NCBI GenBank assembly: GCA_038209555.1
Contig: JBBQXP010000019.1
Location: 1 to 39,933 of the forward strand
DNA from: DASQGA01 sp038209555
Lineage (GTDB): Bacteria; Actinomycetota; Thermoleophilia; Gaiellales; Gaiellaceae
Direction: 5' to 3'
Length of the DNA stretch: 39,933 nt
Below the pieces are notes generated by a model. The model saw nothing but the letters and a program-made list of their open reading frames with translations, had not been told where the DNA came from and made no database searches. Made by a program: the position numbers and the translations under genes. Positions 7,481 to 16,008 of the stretch are shown piece by piece. Position 1 is the stretch's first letter; every line of letters begins with the position of its first letter.

Positions 7481-9952
7481 ATGCAAGAAGCAATACCGCA
7501 TCCGATCGTTCCGTCGGAGGTCGCAGACGGCTTGGTGGCCGCCGCCCTCCGCGCCCAGGCGTGGGCGGGCGAGCCCTTCCTGCAGCCCGACGAGAACGCC
7601 TCCGAAGCCCTGGCCGAAGGCCGGGCTCGGCGAAGCGCTCTCGACGACGCGCTGCGGGAGATGGATGCAGGACGCAGGGCGCCGACATCGGAGTGGAAGG
7701 TGCGCTACGCGCTGATGCTCGGGCTCGAGCGGGTGATCACGGATCATCCGCCCCGGCTCGCTTCGGGCACGGAGCTTCGCCGGCACCAGATCGACGCCCT
7801 CGCGGGAATGCTGACGGAACTGATCTCGAACATCGAGCACCCCGCGGAGAACGGGGGTCCGGAGAACGGTGCCGGAGACGAGGAAGCTCCCGGAGGCGAG
7901 GAGGAAGAGCCTCTGCTCGAGGTTGACCAGGTCGACGACGATGACCTCGACGAGCCCACCCCCGGCAGCGATCCGGGCGCAGTCCGCCGCTTCCGGTTCC
8001 GACATCCGACCGCGTCAGGGAAAACGATCGCCGCGGGCGGCTTCGTCGAGGCCTCGCGGACGATGGGCGTCCTGATCCTCACCCACAGGCGACTCCTCGT
8101 GAAGCAGTTCGAGCGCGACCTGACCGCCGAGGGCTACGGCGACCGCTTTCGCCCTGCCATCGAAGCGGGGAAAGAGCCTCTGAGCGGCAACCCGATCACG
8201 ATCCAGACCTACGCCTGGTTCGCACGGCATGTCGGAAGCCTCTCCCGCACGGCCTATCAGCTCGTCATCTGCGACGAGGCGCATACCGCGCTCGGCGAGA
8301 AGACCAGCGCCGCGATCCGAAGCCTGACCGAGCCCGTGTACATCGGGATGACGGCCACGGAGCAGCTGATCGCCAAGCAGGTCTCGGATGTGTTCCCGGC
8401 CTCGGTCGACGATCTGCCGCTTGCCGATGCGGCGCGGCGTGGGCTGATCGCACCGCTCCGGTGCCTGCGCGTCCCTCCTGCGGCCGCGATCTCGTCGGTC
8501 CCGATCGTGGGCGGCGACTACGACCAGGAGATCCTGGCCAAGGTCCTCGACCATCAGCTGATCAATCAGGCCGCCGCGAGCTTCTACCGCGATCGCTTCG
8601 ACAACACGCCTGGAATCGTCTACGCAGCCGGAGTCGAGCATGCGTACAACCTCGCGCGGGAGTTCCGCGCCGCAGGACTCAAGGCCGAGGCGGTGAGCGG
8701 CCGGACACCGCCGCTCAAGCTCGCCGAGACACTCGCGGCCTACGAGCGCGGCGAGATCAACATGCTCGTGAACGCCCAGCTTCTGGCTGAGGGGTGGAAC
8801 TCGCCTCGCGCGACCATTTGCATGCACCTCGCGCCGACCGCGAGCCGCCGTGTCTATCAGCAGCGGATCGGCCGGATCATGCGAACCCACCCGCGCAAGG
8901 AAGCGGGGATCGTCGTCGACTTCACCGATCCTGCGGCGACCCACAACGACCGCACGATCACGCTTCACACGCTGCTCGACTCAGACTTCTACCGCCCGGG
9001 CGCACGGGTAACGCCTGCGCCGCGCCGCCGCGTGCAGCGCCGGGCCAGGCGAAAGCTCTCGCCGGCTCCGTGGCTCATCCCCGTCACACCCGCGCCGGCG
9101 AGGCGCGTCGCGGTGATCACGCGCGAGTGGGAACGGGTCGATCCGGCCAGGCTCGCAGACGACGAGCAGCTCTTCTGGGCCACCATTGCGGGCCGCCAGC
9201 TTCGTTTCGACGAGCGCCAGCAGTTCGCCGAGAAGCTTGCGAAGACATCGCGCGAGTGCCGGGAGATGTTCCTCATGAGCTGCGCAGCCGAGAACCCGAA
9301 CCGGCGACTGCGTCTCTCCGCACTCGGCGACCGCGTCGCTATCTCGGTCGACCGGGCGAGCTTCGACGATCTGGTCTCGATGGTCACGTCGGCCCCCACC
9401 TGGGAGAAAGACCGCGTCCAGGGAGTCCGCGTGTTGCTGCGAGCGATCGGCGAGAGCAAGGTCGAGGCACCCGACGACATCGTCTCGCGTTGGGCGTGGC
9501 GCCTTGCCCGCGCGACTCGGAAGCTGCAAGATCGCCGTGCCAGTGCCGAGCTTACGGATGCGAAGCGCCTGCTCGGGGCCCTGACGAACTCGCGCGGCCA
9601 TCGTCACGAGGAGAACGCTGCACGGCTCGTCAACGTCGCGTTGGAGCAGCCGATTCACGTCGCCGTGGCCCTTCTGGCCTCGGCCGAGGCCTATACGCCG
9701 ACGGCCCAGCGACTGATCGAAGGTGCGCGGGAGCGCCTCGGCTCCCCCGCGGAGGTGGCGAACGCGCTGGCCGACAACCTCCCGGCGCCGAAGCAGTCGT
9801 CCGGCAAGTCCCGCCGCCGGCGCCGAAAGAAGAAGTCGAAGGGCAAAGGACAGACGCAACCCCAGTCCCAGGGCCAGAACGGGTCCGCGCCGGTTCAGCC
9901 TGAAGAGACACCGCCGGGCGAGCCCACGCCCGAGCCCGCAGCGACAGGCTGA
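7481..9952 (+). CDS. SF2 DEAD/DEAH-box helicase, 823 aa
   Basis: The helicase motifs appear in order: LRRHQIDAL (around 99-107), Walker A HPTASGKT (175-182), DEAH (265-268), TAT (291-293) and QQRIGRIMRTH (460-470, with the arginine finger). The two RecA-like domains are followed by an uncharacterised helical C-terminal region of about 350 residues. Two odd elements stand out. A very acidic stretch (about 124-165) lies between the substrate-entry motif and Walker A. A basic tail (SRRRRRKKKSKGKG and Q/P-rich sequence) closes the protein. The tail suggests nucleic-acid binding. Helicases of this kind act in DNA repair, restriction or RNA remodelling; the context does not decide. No clear ribosome binding site precedes the ATG. 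Confidence 0.85.
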   Translation: MQEAIPHPIVPSEVADGLVAAALRAQAWAGEPFLQPDENASEALAEGRARRSALDDALREMDAGRRAPTSEWKVRYALMLGLERVITDHPPRLASGTELRRHQIDALAGMLTELISNIEHPAENGGPENGAGDEEAPGGEEEEPLLEVDQVDDDDLDEPTPGSDPGAVRRFRFRHPTASGKTIAAGGFVEASRTMGVLILTHRRLLVKQFERDLTAEGYGDRFRPAIEAGKEPLSGNPITIQTYAWFARHVGSLSRTAYQLVICDEAHTALGEKTSAAIRSLTEPVYIGMTATEQLIAKQVSDVFPASVDDLPLADAARRGLIAPLRCLRVPPAAAISSVPIVGGDYDQEILAKVLDHQLINQAAASFYRDRFDNTPGIVYAAGVEHAYNLAREFRAAGLKAEAVSGRTPPLKLAETLAAYERGEINMLVNAQLLAEGWNSPRATICMHLAPTASRRVYQQRIGRIMRTHPRKEAGIVVDFTDPAATHNDRTITLHTLLDSDFYRPGARVTPAPRRRVQRRARRKLSPAPWLIPVTPAPARRVAVITREWERVDPARLADDEQLFWATIAGRQLRFDERQQFAEKLAKTSRECREMFLMSCAAENPNRRLRLSALGDRVAISVDRASFDDLVSMVTSAPTWEKDRVQGVRVLLRAIGESKVEAPDDIVSRWAWRLARATRKLQDRRASAELTDAKRLLGALTNSRGHRHEENAARLVNVALEQPIHVAVALLASAEAYTPTAQRLIEGARERLGSPAEVANALADNLPAPKQSSGKSRRRRRKKKSKGKGQTQPQSQGQNGSAPVQPEETPPGEPTPEPAATG

Positions 9953-9998
9953 CCCGGCTCCCCGCCAAGGGAAGCGGCTCGAATCGGGCGCCTAGGGC

Positions 9999-10004
9999 TA
10001 CTCT
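9999..10004 (+). promoter_or_regulatory. -10 box of a leaderless promoter (dipZ-like gene)
   Basis: TACTCT ends 6 nt before the GTG start at 10011, supporting that start over the out-of-frame ATG at 10007. Confidence 0.5.
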
Positions 10005-10010
10005 GAATGA

Positions 10011-11654
10011 GTGCTCATCCTCGTCGTGATCGCGTTCGTGGCTGGAATCGTGACCGCGATCTCCCCCTGTGTCCTACCGGTTCTGCCGATCGTCTTCGCC
10101 GGCAGCGCGAGCGGAGACCGGCGTCGCCCCTACGCGATCGTCGCAGGCCTCGTGGCGAGCTTCACGGCCTTCACCCTTGCCGCAGCCGCGCTCCTCTCCG
10201 CGCTCCACCTTCCCGATGACCTCCTGCGGCAGATCGCGATCGCCATCGTCATCGTCCTGGGGCTCTCGCTCGTCTGGCCCTGGCTCGGGAGCTTCGTCGA
10301 GCGACCTTTCCTTGCGCTCGGCCGTCGCCGTCCCGGGGACGTAGGCGGCGGGTTCCTACTAGGCGTCAGCCTCGGCTTGCTCTTCACGCCGTGTGCCGGG
10401 CCGATCATCGCGGCGGTGTCGACGGTGGCCGCGACCCGCAGCTTCTCCATCGAAGCCGTGCTGGTCACTGTGGCCTACGCTCTGGGCGCCGGCCTCGTTC
10501 TCCTCGCGATCGCGGTCGCCGCGCGGCGCGGGTTCGCGCTCCCGAAGATGCGCGAGCGAGCGCGTGTCATTCGCCCCGTGCTCGGGGCCGTGATCGTCGG
10601 CGTCGGGATCATGATGATCTTCGGACTCGACCTGAAGCTCCAGACGCGCGTTCCCGGCTACACGCAGGCGCTCCAGGGGCTCGAGGAGAGCGCGGCGGCA
10701 AAGACGCGGATCGACGACCTCGTGGGCGGCGAGGAGAGCAACGTGAAAGAAAGCACCCTGGACGACTTCGGGCCTGCCCCGGAGTTCCAAGGGCTCTCGG
10801 GTTGGCTGAACTCGGAGCCGCTGACCCTCGAGGGCCTGAAGGGCAAGGTAGTGCTGATCGACTTCTGGACCTACTCGTGCATCAACTGCCTGCGGACGCT
10901 TCCGTACATCAAGCGCTGGGACGAGGCATACCGCGACAAGGGCCTGGTCGTGATCGGGGTGCACACGCCGGAGTTCGCCTTCGAGCGGGTGCGATCGAAC
11001 GTCGACCAGGCGACCCGCTCACTCGGGGTCGACTATCCGGTCGCGCTCGACAACGACTACGGGACGTGGAACACCTGGGCGAACCGCTACTGGCCCGCCA
11101 AGTACTTCATCGACAGGGCAGGACACGTTCGCTTCGCGCATTTCGGCGAAGGCGCCTACGCAGAGAGCGAGAGCGTCATCCGAAAGCTCCTCGCCGAACC
11201 GGGACTCCCGAAGCCCGTATCCGGCTCAGTCGAGGCCGACGTTCCCGTCGGCGTCGAGACCCCGGAGACCTATCTCGGCTACGAGCGGATCGACCGCTTC
11301 TACGGCTCCCGGATCGAGAACGACCGGGAGGCCGACTACACGCTTCCGAAGGTGCTTCCGGCCAACGGCCTCGGGTACGGCGGCCGCTGGACGGTCGAGA
11401 AGGAGCGCATCGTGGCCGGGACGGATGCCAGGCTGCAGCTTCGCTACCACGCAAGCAAGGTCCACCTCGTGCTGGGGAACGAGGGAGATCCCGAAGAGGT
11501 GGAGGTCTTCGTGGACGGCCGTCGTGTGAGAACGGTTCGCTTGACGGGCGACCGCCTTTACACGCTCGCCGAGCTGCCGGCACCGGCGCGTGAGCATCTC
11601 CTCGAACTGAGGTTCACCCCCGGGACAGAGGCTTACGCCTTCACCTTCGGCTAG
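10011..11654 (+). CDS. dipZ: DipZ-like CcdA/thioredoxin fusion, thiol-disulfide transport
   Basis: The 547-aa protein has three parts. Residues 1-205 are a CcdA/DsbD-type membrane domain with the paired redox cysteines in ISPCVLPVLPI and FTPCAGPII. Residues about 250-400 are a TlpA-like thioredoxin fold with CINC in TYSCINCLRTLPYI, facing outside the membrane. The last 150 residues form a beta-sandwich as in the carbohydrate-binding-like tail of mycobacterial DipZ. The expected role is moving reducing equivalents from cytoplasmic thioredoxin to the cell envelope, serving cytochrome c maturation or protein thiol repair. Start GTG is supported by the leaderless box. Length matches the family. 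CtaA nearby also serves respiratory chain assembly. Confidence 0.92.
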   Translation: MLILVVIAFVAGIVTAISPCVLPVLPIVFAGSASGDRRRPYAIVAGLVASFTAFTLAAAALLSALHLPDDLLRQIAIAIVIVLGLSLVWPWLGSFVERPFLALGRRRPGDVGGGFLLGVSLGLLFTPCAGPIIAAVSTVAATRSFSIEAVLVTVAYALGAGLVLLAIAVAARRGFALPKMRERARVIRPVLGAVIVGVGIMMIFGLDLKLQTRVPGYTQALQGLEESAAAKTRIDDLVGGEESNVKESTLDDFGPAPEFQGLSGWLNSEPLTLEGLKGKVVLIDFWTYSCINCLRTLPYIKRWDEAYRDKGLVVIGVHTPEFAFERVRSNVDQATRSLGVDYPVALDNDYGTWNTWANRYWPAKYFIDRAGHVRFAHFGEGAYAESESVIRKLLAEPGLPKPVSGSVEADVPVGVETPETYLGYERIDRFYGSRIENDREADYTLPKVLPANGLGYGGRWTVEKERIVAGTDARLQLRYHASKVHLVLGNEGDPEEVEVFVDGRRVRTVRLTGDRLYTLAELPAPAREHLLELRFTPGTEAYAFTFG

Positions 11655-11673
11655 GCGGGTTTGGCGAAATAGG

Positions 11674-11889
11674 TCACTGACACGCCTTGAGCTGTTCAAC
11701 CTCCTCGGCAAGCAAGAGGATGGCGTCCCGAAAGCCGCGAGAGACCAGGCGCAGCAGCATGTAAAGCTCCTCCGGTTCCAGCTCTACGGGTTTATCGCCC
11801 GCTTCCCAGAGCCGTTCGATTATCGGAAGCTCGGCCAGGGGTGACCATATGAGAACGTCAACCTGTTCCGGCAGGGACTTGTCGGCCAC
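11674..11889 (-). CDS. Small acidic protein of unknown function, 71 aa
   Basis: The product runs MADKSLPEQVDVLIWSPLAE and ends FRDAILLLAEEVEQLKACQ. It is acidic, predicted mostly helical and has no signal or membrane segment. The GTG start is supported by TATCGT ending 6 nt upstream, in line with other leaderless genes here. It is convergent with the dipZ-like gene. No family is recognised. Confidence 0.6.
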   Translation of the reverse strand: MADKSLPEQVDVLIWSPLAELPIIERLWEAGDKPVELEPEELYMLLRLVSRGFRDAILLLAEEVEQLKACQ

Positions 11890-11895
11890 TCGCCG

Positions 11896-11901
11896 ACGAT
11901 A
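11896..11901 (-). promoter_or_regulatory. -10 box of a leaderless promoter (11889 gene)
   Basis: TATCGT on the minus strand ends 6 nt before the GTG at 11889. An overlapping TAATAT would put transcription 3 nt further upstream. Confidence 0.45.
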
Positions 11902-11923
11902 TTAAGCGACCCATGCGGTGATT

Positions 11924-11938
11924 GCTACAGGCTGTAGC
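11924..11938. repeat. Perfect 7+1+7 inverted repeat
   Basis: GCTACAG and CTGTAGC flank a single G. It lies about 25 bp upstream of the -10 box of the 71-aa gene, the position of an activator or repressor site. Nothing else is recognisable in 11902-12084. Confidence 0.35.
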
Positions 11939-12084
11939 TCGGGCGAGCGCCTGCGAGAGCCCTGCGAGCATAGTGAGATCAGCGCGGAGCGCGACCTTCT
12001 CCAGACCCGGACACGGAGCGGGGCGAGGCCGTAGTCATGCTCTAATCGTCCGAACTCGCGCTCAATCGCGGCGCGCCAAATCCG

Positions 12085-12972
12085 CTAGGAGGGCTCGCCT
12101 CCGCCCTCGTCCTGCCGCCGCTCCTCGTGGTCGCGGAGAAAGCGGGTCAGCTCGGCTGCGAGCGACTCGCCGGAGAGGTCGAGCTCGTCGCCAAGCGTGT
12201 CCCGTCGCCGCTCGAGCTCACGGACGTAGGCCTCTGTCTCCTCGTCCTGCGCCACAGCCTCGCTGACCTGGCGCTCGTAGGAGTCGCCGGCACTTTCGAG
12301 CTCGCCCAGGTCGAGCTCGACCTCGAGGAGCGCGGCCAGCCGAGAACAGAGGGCATGGGCCGCGCGAGGGCTCGAGGCAAGTGAGGCATAGTGCGGTACA
12401 GCTGCCCAGAGGCTCGCCGACGGAAGGTCGACCCCCCTGCACGCATCGTGGAGAACCCCGACAATGCCGGTCGGCCCCTCGTAGCGCGAAAGCGAGAGGC
12501 CGAGCTCTCGGACGAGCTTGGGGTCGCTGGCAGAGCCCGTGACGGGCGAGGGTCGCGTGTGAGGCACGTCGGCGAGGAGCGCCCCGAGGGTGACGACGAG
12601 GTCGACGTTCAGGTCCGCGGCCAGGCCGGCGATCTCCGAGCAGAACGTCCGCCAGCGAAGGTTCGGCTCGACACCGAGGAGCAACAGGAGGTCGCGATCG
12701 GCGCCCGGGATCTCGGCGTGGTAAAAGACGTTCTCGGGCCAGTCCACCCGTCGCGTTAGGCCGTCCTCGAGGGCGACCTGCGGACGAGTTGCCTGAAAGT
12801 CGTAGAACTCTTCCGGGTCGATGTCGCCGAACCGCTCAGCGTCCCAGGCCTGAGCGAGGTATCCGGCGGCCAGTGAGGCGCCCTGCGCGCCGTCGTTCCA
12901 GCCACGGAAGGCCGCTACGAGAACGGGGTGTCGCAGCGGCGGCAGACTTTCGATCCGAAGGTGGTCGGCCAT
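12085..12972 (-). CDS. PAC2 family protein
   Basis: The 295-aa protein matches the PAC2 (proteasome assembly chaperone 2-like) family of actinobacteria. It shows LRHPVLVAAFRGWNDGAQGA near the N-terminus, then DFQATRPQV and the family's long LLLLGVEPNLRWRTFCSEI strand-helix unit. The C-terminus is a charged coiled helix (YVRELERRRDTLGDELD). The archaeal and eukaryotic relatives assist proteasome assembly. The bacterial role is not established, and no proteasome gene is in view. The start is supported by a TAAACT box 6 nt upstream. Confidence 0.88.
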   Translation of the reverse strand: MADHLRIESLPPLRHPVLVAAFRGWNDGAQGASLAAGYLAQAWDAERFGDIDPEEFYDFQATRPQVALEDGLTRRVDWPENVFYHAEIPGADRDLLLLLGVEPNLRWRTFCSEIAGLAADLNVDLVVTLGALLADVPHTRPSPVTGSASDPKLVRELGLSLSRYEGPTGIVGVLHDACRGVDLPSASLWAAVPHYASLASSPRAAHALCSRLAALLEVELDLGELESAGDSYERQVSEAVAQDEETEAYVRELERRRDTLGDELDLSGESLAAELTRFLRDHEERRQDEGGGEPS

Positions 12973-12978
12973 GTCCCG

Positions 12979-12984
12979 AGTTTA
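12979..12984 (-). promoter_or_regulatory. -10 box of a leaderless promoter (PAC2 gene)
   Basis: TAAACT on the minus strand ends 6 nt before the ATG at 12972. Confidence 0.55.
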
Positions 12985-13048
12985 CGGCAGCCGCCACGGG
13001 AGTTCGGCCCCGCCCGGGTCACCCGCGGCCCACCTCCCGCTTTCGAGA

Positions 13049-14011
13049 TTAATCCGGAAAGGCGCGCGGGTGTGACGCCGTTTGTGGCGCTTTCGTGCGC
13101 GGATGTGACCAGAGTCGCACCGCGACGGCGACGACTCCCGCCCATACGGCGGATGCAAGTGCGACGTGAACGAGCACGAGCCCCCACGGCAAGCCGTTAC
13201 GCCACTGGATCTCGCCCACGGACATCTGCAGGAGCAGGACGCCGAGCACGCCCGCGGCGAGGAGCAGTTCGCCCCTGACCCGGGCGCGGTGCCGGAAGAG
13301 GGCGAACAGGAGCAGGAGAAAGCCGACCCCGAAGACGGCCGTCGCCCTGACATGGACGTAAACAGCGTCCAGGACGTTGCCCAAGCGCTCGATGTCCGAG
13401 CCGCCGGAATGCGGCCCCGCGGCCGTGACGAAGGCGCCGGTGACAACGAGGACGAGCGCTGCCGGCAGGAGGGCAAGCGCGAGCCAGGGCAGCCATGCCG
13501 GCACCATGCCCGCCGGATGGCCCCTTGCGAATCCGTCTGCTCCCACCAGAATGGCCGTGGCCAGACCTACTGCCCCGAATGCGAGTAGGAAGTGGGACAT
13601 GACGAGGATCGGGTGGAGGTCGAAGATCACCGTAAGGCCCCCGAGCGGGATCTGGGCCACGACTGAGGCCGCGACAGCAACGGTGCCCCAGCGGATCCAA
13701 CCTGGCAGTCGCGCCACTCGGCGCGCCGCGATCGCCGCGATCGTCGTGCACGCCATGGCGCCGAGAGCAACGACACGGTTTCCGAACTCAACCAGCGCGT
13801 GGAAGTCCTTCTCGGGAAACGGTGTGTTCCCGCAGCGGGGCCAGTTGTCGCAGCCGAGACCGGAGGCCGTCAACCGCACGACCGCACCGGTCGCAACGAC
13901 GACGAAGAGAGACCCGAGCGCAACGGCGGCGAGGCGCCGAAACGCCGATGGGGAGATGGAGCGCGCGCGGCTCCGAGCCCGTGAGAGCCGGGAGGTCGCC
14001 ACCTCCATCAT
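13049..14011 (-). CDS. ctaA: Heme A synthase (CtaA/COX15)
   Basis: The 320-aa protein has about eight membrane helices. Family signatures are VRLTASGLGCDNWPRC near TM1, EFGNRV with its heme-side Glu and Arg, and paired histidines in DLHPILVMSHFLLAF and in later helices (VYVHVRAT, LVHVALA). CtaA oxidises the C8 methyl group of heme O to the formyl of heme A for cytochrome aa3 oxidase. The two Cys of the CDNWPRC loop are those of the actinobacterial/Bacillus type. The start overlaps the SelD stop by 4 nt, so CtaA and SelD are probably cotranscribed although functionally unrelated. Confidence 0.92.
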   Translation of the reverse strand: MMEVATSRLSRARSRARSISPSAFRRLAAVALGSLFVVVATGAVVRLTASGLGCDNWPRCGNTPFPEKDFHALVEFGNRVVALGAMACTTIAAIAARRVARLPGWIRWGTVAVAASVVAQIPLGGLTVIFDLHPILVMSHFLLAFGAVGLATAILVGADGFARGHPAGMVPAWLPWLALALLPAALVLVVTGAFVTAAGPHSGGSDIERLGNVLDAVYVHVRATAVFGVGFLLLLFALFRHRARVRGELLLAAGVLGVLLLQMSVGEIQWRNGLPWGLVLVHVALASAVWAGVVAVAVRLWSHPRTKAPQTASHPRAFPD

Positions 14012-15036
14012 TCGAGCGCCACGCCCGAACCGGCCTCGACCCGCCCCACCCGTGCCAGGAAGACCCCGGCGCTCGCAAACGTCGTCTCGAGCACAGGGCC
14101 ACGATCCTCGGGCAGGGAGATGAGCAGCCCCCCGGCCGTCTGCGGGTCGAACCCGAGGGCAAGGGCGCGGTCGCTGGCCGGCCCCACGTCGAGTGCGGCT
14201 GCCGCGAAGTCTCGGTTGCGCTGGTCTCCGCCAGTTCGGATGCCCGCTTCGGCAGCTTCGAGCGCTCCTGGTAGCGCCGGGAGCTCCTCGGATCGAAGCA
14301 CCACCCGGACCTCGCTTCGCTCCGCGAGCTCGTACGCGTGGCCGAAAAGGCCGAAGCCGGTCACGTCGGTGACGGCGTTCGGCTCGAAGGGACGCAAGAG
14401 CTCGGCCGCCTCACCGTTCAGGAGTGTCATCGTCTCGGCGACCGCGGCCTGCTCCTCGTCACCGAGGAGGCCCTTCCTGCCGCCGGTGAGGACAAGGCCT
14501 GTCCCGAGCGGTTTCGTCAGAAAAAGGACGTCTCCCGGGCGGGCGCCGTTCTTCCGCCAGAGCCTGTCGGGGTGGGCGGTGCCCACCACGGCGAGCCCGT
14601 ACTTCGCCTCCACGTCACGGATCGTGTGACCCCCTGCAAGCACCGCTCCTGCCTCCTCGACCTTGGCCGCCGCCGCGTCGAAGGTTGCGCGCACGGACTC
14701 GAGTGGAAGCTCCTCGGGAAACGCGGCCACCGAGAGGGCAAGGAGCGGCCTCCCGCCCATGGCGAAGACATCGTTCAGGGCGTTCGTGGCCGCGACCGCG
14801 CCGAACAGGGCAGGATCGTCGACCATCGAGGGAAAGAAGTCGATCGTGAAGACGATCGCCTGCTCGTCGGAGAGCCGGTAGACCGCGGCGTCGTCAGCAG
14901 GGTCGAGCCCGACGATGAGGTTCTCTGAGGCCGTCGGGACGAAGCCGGCGAGAAGCTCGCGCAGCCGCGCCGCCGAGTACTTCGCCGCGCACCCCCCACC
15001 GGCTTCGAGGCCGGCCAGCCGCGCGGTAGTCTCCAC
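14008..15036 (-). CDS. selD: Selenide, water dikinase (SelD), cysteine form
   Basis: With the GTG at 15036 the protein has 342 aa, the usual length. The catalytic loop GGGCAAKYS carries Cys16 and Lys19; the position often held by selenocysteine is Cys here. Other AIR-synthase-family marks are GLDPADDAAVYRL, TIDFFPSMVDDP, NALNDVFAMGG and TDVTGFGLFGHAYEL. SelD makes selenophosphate from selenide and ATP for selenocysteine or 2-selenouridine. No other selenium gene is visible in the window. The start is supported by TACGCT ending 7 nt upstream; a longer in-frame ORF to 15207 runs through the divergent gene and is rejected. Confidence 0.9.
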   Translation of the reverse strand: METTARLAGLEAGGGCAAKYSAARLRELLAGFVPTASENLIVGLDPADDAAVYRLSDEQAIVFTIDFFPSMVDDPALFGAVAATNALNDVFAMGGRPLLALSVAAFPEELPLESVRATFDAAAAKVEEAGAVLAGGHTIRDVEAKYGLAVVGTAHPDRLWRKNGARPGDVLFLTKPLGTGLVLTGGRKGLLGDEEQAAVAETMTLLNGEAAELLRPFEPNAVTDVTGFGLFGHAYELAERSEVRVVLRSEELPALPGALEAAEAGIRTGGDQRNRDFAAAALDVGPASDRALALGFDPQTAGGLLISLPEDRGPVLETTFASAGVFLARVGRVEAGSGVALE

Positions 15037-15049
15037 GGAATGGAGCGTA
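15027..15049. promoter_or_regulatory. Interlocked divergent leaderless promoters (selD / DDAH-like)
   Basis: Only 3 bp separate the two start codons (15036 minus, 15040 plus). TAGTCT (15027-15032, plus) ends 7 nt before the ATG of the rightward gene. TACGCT (15044-15049 read on minus) ends 7 nt before the GTG of selD. Each -10 box therefore lies inside the other gene's first codons. Confidence 0.55.
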
Positions 15050-15921
15050 CCAGCGGCCTTGCGGCCACCAGGCCGTACGGCTGCCCGACGATGACAGGCA
15101 CGCTCCGGCGTGTGCTCGTCCGGGCACCCAGACCGGAAGACGTAGCCGGGTGGCGCGCCTACGGCTGGCGTTCGGAGCCCGACTTCGGACGTCTGCAGTC
15201 CGAGCACGAGGCCTTCAGGACCATCCTCTCTGACGCAGGCGCCGAGGTCGTTCTCGCGGAGACGCCGCTCGGCGTCTGCCCGGACGCCATCTACGCCTAC
15301 GACCCCACACTCGTCACGTCACGCGGCGCGATCCTGCTCCGGCCGGGGAAGGAAGGGCGCCAGGCGGAAGTGGAGGCCATGGCGGCGGACCTCGTCGAGG
15401 CCGGCGTGCCGATCGCCGGACGGCTCGAGGCGCCCGCGACCGCCGAGGGCGGCGACACGGTCTGGTTGGACGAGCGAACGCTCCTGGTCGGCCGCGGCTA
15501 CCGGACAAACGACGCGGGGGTGGCCGCCTTGCGGGCACTGCTCCCCGAGGTCGACGTGATCGTCTTCGACCTTCCGCACCTGCACGGCCGAGAAGAGGTC
15601 CTCCACCTCATGTCGCTCCTCTCGCCGCTCGACGTCGATCTCGCCGTCGTTTACCTGCCGCTGATGCCAGTTCGGCTGGTCGAGCTCCTCGAGGCACGCG
15701 GGATCCGTTTCGTCGAGGTTCCCGACGAGGAGTTTGAATCGATGGGGCCCAACGTCCTAGCGCTCGGCCCACGCAAGGCACTCGCGCTCGACGGCAACCC
15801 GGAGACCCGCCGCCGCATGGAGGCAGCAGGCGTCGAGGTAATCGTCTACCAGGGCGACGAGATCTCGAAGAAGGGCGACGGCGGCCCAACGTGCCTAACC
15901 CGCCCCATCCTCCGGGACTAA
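15040..15921 (+). CDS. Dimethylargininase-like amidinotransferase-fold hydrolase
   Basis: The 293-aa protein belongs to the DDAH/arginine deiminase fold. Visible are the guanidino-binding EGGDTVWLDERTLLVGRGYRTN, a mid-protein His (VLHLMSLLSPLD, near 189) and the C-terminal nucleophile Cys285 in GGPTCLTRPI. Enzymes of this type hydrolyse N-omega-methylarginines, or arginine-like substrates, to citrulline plus an amine. The exact substrate is not fixed by sequence. The leaderless box supports the ATG at 15040; the ATG at 15091, just before the conserved RRVLVR strand, is the alternative. It is followed by two strong hairpins. Confidence 0.87.
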   Translation: MERTSGLAATRPYGCPTMTGTLRRVLVRAPRPEDVAGWRAYGWRSEPDFGRLQSEHEAFRTILSDAGAEVVLAETPLGVCPDAIYAYDPTLVTSRGAILLRPGKEGRQAEVEAMAADLVEAGVPIAGRLEAPATAEGGDTVWLDERTLLVGRGYRTNDAGVAALRALLPEVDVIVFDLPHLHGREEVLHLMSLLSPLDVDLAVVYLPLMPVRLVELLEARGIRFVEVPDEEFESMGPNVLALGPRKALALDGNPETRRRMEAAGVEVIVYQGDEISKKGDGGPTCLTRPILRD

Positions 15922-15939
15922 GGGTTTGACAAGCGTGCC

Positions 15940-15963
15940 GAGCCGCGCCAGAAGGCGCGGCTC
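15940..15963 (+). terminator. Perfect 10-bp hairpin terminator
   Basis: GAGCCGCGCC and GGCGCGGCTC pair perfectly around an AGAA loop, 18 nt after the DDAH-like stop. A T-run is lacking. Confidence 0.6.
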
Positions 15964-15976
15964 GTAGCGACAAGGA

Positions 15977-16006
15977 GCCCTTGGCCGCCTCCCGGCGGCC
16001 AAGGGC
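15977..16006. terminator. Perfect 13-bp hairpin, bidirectional terminator candidate
   Basis: GCCCTTGGCCGCC and GGCGGCCAAGGGC pair around a 4-nt TCCC loop. The hairpin begins 2 nt beyond the rhodanese stop on the minus strand and is the second hairpin between these convergent genes. Confidence 0.65.
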
Positions 16007-16008
16007 GG

